From Molossus alvarezi (Eukaryota > Chordata > Mammalia > Chiroptera > Molossidae), in contig CM073897.1 of NCBI GenBank assembly GCA_037176705.1, forward strand, positions 40,141,488 through 40,205,487: a DNA stretch of 64,000 nt, in the 5' to 3' direction. The first letter of the stretch is position 1, and every line of letters starts with the position of its first letter. Shown one piece after another: positions 56,156-64,000 of this stretch. The translations under genes and the position numbers were made by a program. The notes below the pieces were generated by a model. The model saw nothing but the letters and a program-made list of their open reading frames with translations. It ran no database searches and was not told the DNA's origin.

Positions 56156-56839
56156 TCACTTTATTTTTTATTTACCTTTTTATTTGCTAAGTGGAATGTG
56201 TACAACCTAGTAATTAATGTAGAGGTGCTGGTTAATGGTGAAAACACACATGGACTTAGAGTGGCATAATTAGGTATCAAATGTCAGGAGCCTAGAAGTA
56301 ACTACAAATTGTACGTTCTAATACATATTGTTATAATTAATCAAATCTCACAAAACACAATTCCAAGAGCCACAGTTTGCCTCTTGCTAATTCCCCTAAA
56401 TGGTTATAATGGGATGCAGCAGCTGTACTTAGTGCCAAGTTGAGATGTGACTGAAAAAGATACGGGGAATTCTCTATCCTAAACAAGGCCCAGGTCAAGT
56501 TTTAGCATTTTGGTATATTTTGTCATTGTGTTCCTTAAAATGTGGGGAATATCATTAGATCAATGAAGCCACCCAGTTTGGGGAGCCAACTTAGTCTCTG
56601 TCATTCTTGGCTGTTCTGTGACCTACAGAAAACACAGCTAGTTACTGTTAACACCTTATAAATCAGGGCTAGCTACAAAGGATGTTTGTCAGTTTTCCAG
56701 TGTTTAGTGATAGAATGTAGAATTAAAATGGTAGAATTGAAAGAACAGTGGGCTTCATCTCCCTGCTTTGTCACAGAGTAACTGTGTGATTCTAGACAAG
56801 TTATTTCTCTCTGTGTGTGTCTTAGCTTCCATGAGATTG
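56156..56839. other. Unique stretch, no gene seen
   Basis: AT-rich; no repeat heads or coding frames of note. 56760-56840 ('gtgtgattctagacaagtta') may be the edge of the following MIR or a second one. Confidence 0.45.
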
Positions 56840-57050
56840 AAGGTCAGAAAGCCACAGATTCAAATTTTGACTCTGTTCATTAATAGTTTTATATACCTCA
56901 GGCAAGGCTTCTGATTTGCTCTAAATCTCAGGTATATCTTTACTAAAAGAAAGTTAATGTGAAACTTGCTTCATGTGGTTGTGAGGATTAAGCTAGGGTA
57001 ATCTATGTAAACTGTATGTTTGCATTGAACATAAGTGTTCAAAAACATTA
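56840..57050 (-). repeat. MIR SINE, old copy
   Basis: 'gattcaaattttgactctgt', 'cctcaggcaaggcttctgat', 'gtggttgtgaggattaagct' and 'ttgaacataagtgttcaaaa' match inverted MIR. Confidence 0.7.
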
Positions 57051-57343
57051 GCATTACTGAATACCAATATTGTGTTTTTTCTCATCACGTACATTTATCC
57101 CACTCTGTATCAGGTACTCTTCCAGTGCCTGAATGTAAAATTCAAATAATTGGAGATGGACGAGGATCAAACTAAAGAATACATACTTACAGACAAACAA
57201 GGACCTTGTATAGAGTAGATATTCAATATATATTAGAACATGTGATACATATCAATATATACAAGTAAGCCAAACACCCACAGAGACATAATTTGAGTTA
57301 GTAATAAAAAGTGGATAAGGCATTTCTTTATTAATTCATTCTT

Positions 57344-57558
57344 GCCCAGCCAGTGTGGCTCAGTGGCTTGAGCGTCATCCCGTGGACTGAGGTCCTGGTT
57401 TGATTCCTGGTCAGGGCACATGCCCAGGTTATGGGCTCAATCTCCAGTAGGGGGCATGCAGGAAGCAGCCCATTGATGTTTCTCTCTCACACTGATGTTT
57501 CTATCTCTCTTTTCCTTCCCCTCTCTCTCTCTAAAAATAATAATAATAATAAATAAAT
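57344..57558 (+). mobile_element. Ves SINE (type A)
   Basis: Head 'gcccagccagtgtggctcag', 'ggtttgattcctggtcaggg', 'agtagggggcatgcaggaag', CT-rich run and an AATAAT tail. A perfect 10-base duplication 'attcattctt' lies at 57334-57343 and 57559-57568. Confidence 0.95.
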
Positions 57559-57568
57559 ATTCATTCTT

Positions 57569-57889
57569 TAATTTATGTAGTCTACTCAACAATATTTATC
57601 ACCAAGTTCGTGCCTGACAGGGTCTCTATGCACAAGGAGATAGCAGAGGTTAACACAACTGGGTTTCTTTCCTTTGGGTTAAGAGTCTTCATTCTGAGAT
57701 CCAGATGTCTGTGGATGAGTTTCAGAGAGTACATGAATTCTCTAAAAGAACATGCAAACGTTACTATATTTTCCAGGAAGAACACTTGTCCCTTTCATTG
57801 GCCCCTTTGTGGGTGCCCCTAGGAGATGTCAGTACAGAGAAAAGGCGAACCCTGATCCTTAATTATAGTTTTAGCAGCACTACTGATCC
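57569..57889. other. Unique stretch, no gene seen
   Basis: Contains an ancient-repeat-like piece near 57700-57770 and short overlapping frames on both strands without domain features. Confidence 0.45.
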
Positions 57890-58070
57890 TCATCTGTCTG
57901 GACATAACTGGGTTCAAATTCCTGATGCCTGTGACTTAACTTGAACCTCAATTTCCACATGTGTAAAACTGAGACAGTGATACCTACCTCTCAGGCTTGT
58001 CTCAATAATGCATGTCAAAAAGAATCTCATAGTATCTGGCACTTTGTAGCTATTCAAAAGAAGTGATTTC
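57890..58070 (-). repeat. MIR SINE, old copy
   Basis: 'gggttcaaattcctgatgcc', 'cctcaatttccacatgtgta', 'aaactgagacagtgatacct' and 'tatctggcactttgtagcta' form a clear inverted MIR. Confidence 0.8.
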
Positions 58071-59313
58071 TCCCTCTTGGGTGCCCGCTGCAGAGACCAA
58101 TAAAATGCCTTCCTCATCAAAGAAGTTCAATCACAGCTGATTGGTTGTCACTGATTGAAACCCTGTGCTTTCAAAGACTAGTCACCTGTAAAAGTGATAC
58201 AAAGGGTCAAAACATAAACACAATTAGTGAGCATCAAATCAGAAAATGCTCCCCGTCTCCACATCATAATTCATAAGTATCAGCTCCCAAGTCTAATATT
58301 GCTCCTGTGGTTACCTGTCACTTTGGACATAAACCCTGCCAAAAATTAATTGTGCGACATCCCTAGGCATTACTAAAACCTGAGGTGTGATTGGTGACGC
58401 AAGTGTATGTTTATTCCTCAGATCTTTCTCACAACAAGAAGGTATGAGGAACACAGAATTTCAGAGAAGCACCTCACAGGAATAAAAGGGATTGCTGACA
58501 GCCACAGAACAGTGTGCAAATTCTAGAGGCCTATTAAATAACAAAGAAGAAGTCCATCAAAATAAAACTCCACAATTCTTTTATTTGTTTGCTAAAGAGA
58601 TCTCCATTTTTCTCAATCTACAATTGCTTCATCTGTCTCAAATGTTATTAAAGATAATAATATAATTCATCTCTCAGATTGCAAAATAATTTACCTTCTC
58701 TAGTATTGCTTCCAGGTTTAGAGGCATGCTTTCTGATCCAGGCTGTGTTTGTGCATTAAGATTTAATGATGGAGTTATTGCTATGATTCTTCACATTTCA
58801 CTTTAGCTACTATACAGTATAATGCATACATAAACTAAGAAAGCTTTGTAGTATAATTCAATTACAGAGACTAAACACAGATTGTGTTGCCCATGACCAT
58901 TTATTTTTCTTCAAGCCATGGACACAGACTTTTTTATTTTATATTTGTTCTTTAACAATGTGTATAAAAATATACTAAAAGCTGCCTTTCTCAACACTAT
59001 CATGGTCATAGTTAGTTAAATATTTAATGCCACCAAGCACAAGGCAGAGTGTGCAATGAGCATGAGTATTAACCACTATAATGGGTTTAGATCCTTTGAG
59101 TCCCCAGTGTGCTCTGTACTGATACAGTAAATGAGGGAAGAGTCTCATCCAGATGCAAGTACAATAGGAATCTGTCCTGCTGCATCCACTGACAAGATTA
59201 ATTATAGATCTCTCATGCATTTTCTTAGTACCTTGCATCACTTTACTAGTTTGCAGTCAAGCTGAAATATTGGGCATGGCTCTGTATAATTTTGGATAAT
59301 TCTATGTTTTAGA
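58071..59313. other. Unique AT-rich stretch, no gene seen
   Basis: No repeat heads, exon-like blocks or long frames. The frame at 58975-59241 (minus, 88 codons) has no recognisable features. Confidence 0.5.
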
Positions 59314-59548
59314 GCAGCGATTTTCAACTGGGGTGTAACAAGAATTTTTAAAACATGGAATACCTGACTATTTAGTCAGAGACACTGACCTCTTTTCCCT
59401 TAGATTGTCAAAAAATAAAAAATGATAACAGCCAACACAACAATAGCTGTCTGGTGTGAATGTCCGGTCTTGATCCATAAATATATAGGTCATATAATAG
59501 AGCTGCATTACATTAGTCAATTTACATAATAAGGTTGTATCTGATTGG
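59314..59548 (+). mobile_element. Probable hAT-type DNA transposon left end, cut by L1-D
   Basis: Starts 'cagcgattttcaactggggt', a CAGNGGTTTTCAACC-like hAT terminus, and continues with MITE-like sequence ('ctgactatttagtcagagac', itself a short palindrome). No matching right end (expected complement 'gttgaaaaccgctg') occurs before L1-D begins at 59549, so the other half may lie beyond the window. No transposase is seen. Confidence 0.5.
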
Positions 59549-60418
59549 TTAATTCTTTTTTTTTAAATTAATTAATTTATTTTTGTTACAGATGTTTTTT
59601 CTTTTCCCCCCACTGATTCTCCCCTCTGCCTCCCTCCCGGCCCTATCCCCAGCTTTGTTGTCCATGTCCATTGTTCATGCATACATGCATATAAGTTCTG
59701 TGGTTAATCTCTCCCCCACACCCCCTCTTCTGGGGATTGTCAGTCTGTACCCCACTTCCACATCTCTGGGACTGCCCCATTCCTCAAAATGTTATGTTCA
59801 TTATATTCCACAAATAAGTGAGATCATATGATACTTATCTTTCTCTGTTTGTCTTGTTTCACTTAGAATAATACTTTCCAGGTCCCTCCATGTTGTCTCA
59901 AGGGATAAGAGATCTTTCTTTCTTATAGCTGCATAGTACTCCATGGTGTATATGTACCACTGCTTTCTTATCCATTCGTCTACTGATGGACATTTGGGCT
60001 GTTTCCAGATCTTAGCTACTGTAAATAGTGCTGCTACAAACATGGGGGTACATATATTTTTCTGATTGGTGTTTCAGGCTTCTTAGGGAATATTCCTAGA
60101 AGCAGGATCACTGGGTCAAATGGAAGTTCAATTTTTAATTTTTTCAGGTAACACCATATTGTTGTCCATAGTGACTGCACCAGTCTGCATTCCCACCAGC
60201 AATGTACTAGAGTCCCCTTTTCTCCACACCCTTGCCAACACTTGTTGTTTGATGATTTGTTGAAGGAGGTCATTCTGACAGGTGTGAGGTGATACCTCAT
60301 TGTTGTTTTAATTTACATCTCCTGATGATTAGTGATGTTAAGCATTTCTCCATATGTCTCTTAGCCATTTGTATGTCCTATTTGGAGAGGTGTCTTTTTA
60401 GTTCCTCCGCCCATTTTT

Positions 60419-60672
60419 TTTTTTTTTTTTTAGCCTCACCAGAGGACATTTTTCCTTTTTTGTTCTGGTAGAGTGGAAGGGAGAGACAGGAACAGAGAGA
60501 GAGAGAGAGAAACATTGATGTGAAAGGGACACATCGAGTGGCTGCCACCCACACGACCAACCAGGGCCGGGGACAAACTGCAACCAAGGTACGCGCAGTT
60601 AGCGGGAACCGAACCCGGGCCTCTCCTTACCGCAGGTTGACGCTCTAACTGCTGAGCCAAACTGGCCAGGGC
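60419..60672 (-). mobile_element. Ves SINE (type B) inserted in L1-D ORF2
   Basis: Poly(T), 'agcctcaccagaggacattt', 'tgaaagggacacatcgagtg', 'cagggccggggacaaactgc' and 'gctgagccaaactggccagg'. A perfect 15-base duplication 'cctccgcccattttt' lies at 60404-60418 and 60673-60687. Confidence 0.95.
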
Positions 60673-61607
60673 CCTCCGCCCATTTTTTAATTGGGTTCTT
60701 TGTCTTTCTTTTGTTGAGTTGTGTGAGCACTCTCTATTTATTGGAAATTAACCCCTTATCTGATATATCATTGGCAATTATGCTCTCCCATACAGTCAGT
60801 TGCTTTTCCATTTTGATGATTGTATCTTTTGCCCTGCAGCTTTTGAGTTTGATGTAGTCCCATGTGTTCATTTTTTCCTTTGTTTTTGTTGCCTTTGGTG
60901 ATGTATCAGTGAAAATTCTGCTGCTTATGATGTCTGAAATTTTGTTTTCTACATTTTCTTCTAGGATTCTTATGAATTCATGAGTCACATTTTAGTCTTT
61001 TGTCCATTTTGAGTTTATTCTTGTGTAGGGTGTAAGTTGGTGGTCTAGTATTATTTTTTTGCATGCAGTGTCCAATTTTCCCAACACCATTTATTAAAGA
61101 GGCTGTCTTTACTCCACTGTATGCTCTTGCCACCTTTGTCAAATATTAATTGAGCATATTGTCTTGGGCCCATTTCTGGGTTCTCTATTCTGTTCCATCG
61201 ATCTATCTGCCTGTTCTTGTGCCAGTACCAGGCTGTTTTGATTACAGTAGCTTTGTAGTATAACCTGAAATCTGGTAATGTGTTCCTTCCAACTTTGTTC
61301 TTCTTTTTCAAGATTGCAGTTGCTATTCGGGGTCTTTTTTTTGGTTCCATATGAACTTTTGAAATATTTGTTCTAGTTCTGTGAAATATGTCATAGGTAT
61401 TTTAATGGGGATTGCATTGAATCTATACATTGCTTTGGGTAATATGGACATTCTAATGATGTAATTTCTTCCAATCCATGAACCAAGTATGTGCTTCCAC
61501 TTTTTTATATCTTCCTCTATTTGTTTTTTCAATGACCTGTAGTTTTCTGTGAATAATCCTTTATTTATTTGGTTAAGTTTACTTTTTTGCTACAATGGTA
61601 AATGGGA

Positions 61608-61632
61608 TTTATTTATTTATTTATTTATTTAG
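61608..61632. repeat. (TTTA)n run inside L1-D
   Basis: Six TTTA units in the RT region where L1-A and L1-B have only 'gggattttt'-type sequence. A local microsatellite gain. Confidence 0.85.
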
Positions 61633-64000
61633 TTTCTCTTTCTGTAAGTTCATCATTGGTGTATAAGAATATCATGGATTCCTTGACGTTAATTTTGTAT
61701 CCTGCCACTTTGGCAAATTCATTTATTAAGTCTAGTACATTTTTGATGGAGTCTTTGGGTTTGTCTACATATACTATCAAGTCATCTGCAAATATTGACA
61801 ATTTCACTTCCTCCTTTCCGATTTGGATCCCTTTTATTTTTTCTTCCTGTCTGATTGCTGTGGCTAAGACTTCCAGTACTATGTTAAATGAAAGTGGCGG
61901 AAGTGGGCATCTTTTTCTTGTTCCTGTTCTTAGGGAAAATGCTTTTAATTTTGCCCATTGAGTGTGATGTTAGCTGTAGGTCTTTCATACATGGCCTTTA
62001 TTATGTCAAGATATGATCCCTCTATTCCCAAATTGCTGAGTGTTTTTCTCAAAAATGGGTGCTGGATTTTGTTGAATGCTTTTTCAGCATCTATTGATAT
62101 GATCATATAATTTTTATCTTTCCTTTTTGTTTATGTGGTGTATAACACTTATTGATTTGCAAATATCGTACCAGCCTTGCATCCCTGGGATGAATCTTAC
62201 TTGGTCATGGTGAATAATTTTTTTTTTTGATGTATTGCTGGATTTGATTTGCTAGTATTATGTTCAGGATTTTGGCATTTATCTATGTTCATCAGGGATA
62301 TTGATCTGTAGTTTTCTTTCTTTGTAGTGTCTTTTTCTGGTTTTGGAATTAGAATTATGCTGGGCTCATAAAACGAGTTTGGAAGTCTTCCTTCTTGAAT
62401 TTTTTGAAATAGTTTGAGGAAAATGGGCATTAGTTCTTCTTTGAATGTTCAGTAAAATTCCCCCATGAAGCCATCCAGGCCTGGGCTTTTGTTAACTGGG
62501 AGAGTCTTGTACATATTCAATTTCCTTAGTTGTTACTGGTCTGTTCAAGTTTTCTATCTCTTCCCGGTTCAGTTTTGGGAGACTATGTGTTTCTAGAAAT
62601 TGGTTCTTTTCGCTTAGATTGTCAAATTTGTTGCCATATAATTGTTTGTAGTAGCTGGTAATGATCTTATGTTTTTTTGTGGTGTCAGTTGTTACTCTCC
62701 TCTTTCATTTCTGATTTTGTGTATTTGGGTTCTCTCTCTTTGTTTCTTGGTTTGTCTAGCTAAGGGTCCATCAATCTTGTTTATCTTTTCAAAGAACAAG
62801 CTCTTTGTTTCATTGATCTTTTGAATTGGTTTTTTTTTTTGGTCTCCATGTTATTTATTTCTGCTCTGATCTTTACTATGTCCTTCCTTCTACTTGCTCT
62901 GGGTTTTTGTTTGTTTGTTTCTTTTCTTTCTAGTTCTTTAAGTTGTTAGGTTAGATAGTCTATTAGAAATTTTTCTTACTTCTTGACGTAGGCCTGTAGT
63001 ACTATGAACTTCCCTTTCAGAAGTGCTTTCGCTGCATCCCATAGATTTTGTGTTGTTGTGTGTTCATTTTCATTGGTTTCCAGGACTTTTTAAATTTCAT
63101 CCTTGATCTCCAGGGTAACCCATTCATTGTTCAATAACATGCTATTTAGCCTCCATGTTTTCAAATGTCTTTGCATGTTCTTGTTGCAATTGATTTCTAC
63201 TTTCATGCCATTGTGATCTGAGAAGATGCTTGATATGATTTCAATCTTCTTGAACTTGTACAGGCTTAGTTTGTGCCCTAATATGTAGTCTATCTTTGAG
63301 AATGTCCCATGTGCACTTGATAAGAATGTGAATTCTGCAGTTTTGGGGTGTAATTCTCTGTAGATATTTATTAAATCCATTTAATCTAGCACTTCATTTA
63401 GGGTCGGTATTTCCTTGTTAATTTTTTGTCTAGAAGATCTATCCAGTGTTGTGAGGGGGTGTTGATGTCCCGTGCTATGATTGTATTACTGTTGATTTCT
63501 CCTTTGATTTCCTCCAGAAGATTTTTAATATATGTTGGTGCTCCTATATTGGGTGCATATATGTTTACCAAGGTTATATCTTCCTGGTGGATAGATCCTT
63601 TCAATAGTATGTAGTGGCCTTCTTTGTCTCTAGTTATGGTCTTCATTTTGAAATCTACTTTATTACATATGAATATAGCTACCCCAGCTTTTTTTTTTTC
63701 CTTTCCATTTGCTTGAAATATTTTTTTCCACCCCTTCACTTTGAACCTATGTGAGTCTTTTGTTGTGAGGTGGGTTTCTTGTAAACAACATATATGTGAG
63801 TCATGCTTTCTTATTCAGTCAGCTACTCAGCTAAGACTGCTGCTGTCCCTGGGCTCCCAGCCTGCCACCTTCTTTCCCTTCCACAGATCCTACCAGTGTC
63901 CCTGGTTATATGGTCCTGTCCTACTGCTTTAGTGTTGCTTTTTTTTTGAGGATTTGTCTTTTATTTTAGTTGTAATTCCCGTTTGGTCCTGGAAGATCCT

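Larger units (their letters stand above)
59801..63828 (-). pseudogene. ORF2: L1-D ORF2p, broken, N-terminus deleted
   Basis: The stop is TAA at 59801-59803, after 'HMISLICGI'. Recognisable parts: endonuclease segment at 63398-63739 ('GVAIFICNKVDF', 'DITLVNIYAPNIGAP'), '[20 protein letters not shown]' at about 63320, RT FADD intact (61781-61792), '[18 protein letters not shown]' near 60200. The first codons are gone and the remaining start reads V-A-D-stop. Multiple frameshifts. Confidence 0.88.
59549..64000 (-). mobile_element. LINE-1: L1-D: L1 lacking ORF1, runs off the window
   Basis: Minus-strand 3'UTR and tail at 59549-59800, ORF2 to 63828, then an abrupt junction to 5'UTR sequence (63829-64000; 'ctaagactgctgctgtccct' and 'gtccctggttatatggtcct' match the L1-C 5'UTR at 55181 and 55254). 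Relative to L1-C about 1.63 kb is missing: all of ORF1, the spacer and the first codons of ORF2. A Ves SINE interrupts ORF2. The true 5' end lies just past the window edge. Confidence 0.9.

Overview
This window looks like nuclear DNA from a yangochiropteran bat, probably vespertilionid or a relative. The strongest evidence is about 17 tRNA-derived SINEs of the bat Ves type (head 'gccctggccggtttggctca' or 'gcccagccagtgtggctcag', usually flanked by target-site duplications). An apparent SPIN-type hAT transposon, a DNA family known from bats through horizontal transfer, and laurasiatherian-style L1 3' ends point the same way. I see no host protein-coding exon, rRNA, functional tRNA or CRISPR array. 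The window reads as intergenic or deep intronic DNA, and almost everything recognisable is a mobile element.

Layout. 1-3570: unique DNA with MIR and Ves copies. 3571-5707 (+): an ORF2-less half-L1 (HAL1) with a 5'UTR, an ORF1 broken by one stop codon and an L1-like 3' end. 5708-7480: unique DNA. 7482-13752 (-): full-length degenerate L1 (called L1-A), followed by two back-to-back Ves SINEs to 14228. 14229-19288: AT-rich unique DNA with old L1 and MIR scraps. 19289-26872: a twin-primed older L1 and a full-length L1 (L1-B) that used the same target site, leaving three copies of a 14-base target. 26873-30700: MIR, old L1M and three Ves SINEs. 30700-42165: mostly single-copy DNA with Ves, MIR, L2, an MLT1-type LTR and a C-rich satellite-like tract. 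42166-42357: SPIN-like MITE, followed by a truncated L1. 43072-49250: mostly unique DNA with old L1, MIR/L2 and Ves copies. 49261-55394 (-): L1-C, interrupted by a Ves SINE. 55405-59548: unique DNA with MIRs and a hAT-like fragment. 59549-64000 (-): L1-D, interrupted by a Ves SINE; it lacks ORF1 and runs off the window in its 5'UTR.

How the elements relate. The L1s encode (in broken form) ORF1p, an RNA-binding chaperone, and ORF2p, an endonuclease plus reverse transcriptase. HAL1 and Ves carry no reverse transcriptase and depend on L1 ORF2p; their A-rich tails and 8-19 base duplications fit that. All the younger L1s are on the minus strand, while HAL1 is on the plus strand. The three L1s whose 5' ends are present have three different promoter designs: a 19/22-base tandem array, a roughly 100-130-base tandem array, and no array. 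No new multi-gene system is visible; the most interesting material is variation in retrotransposon structure.
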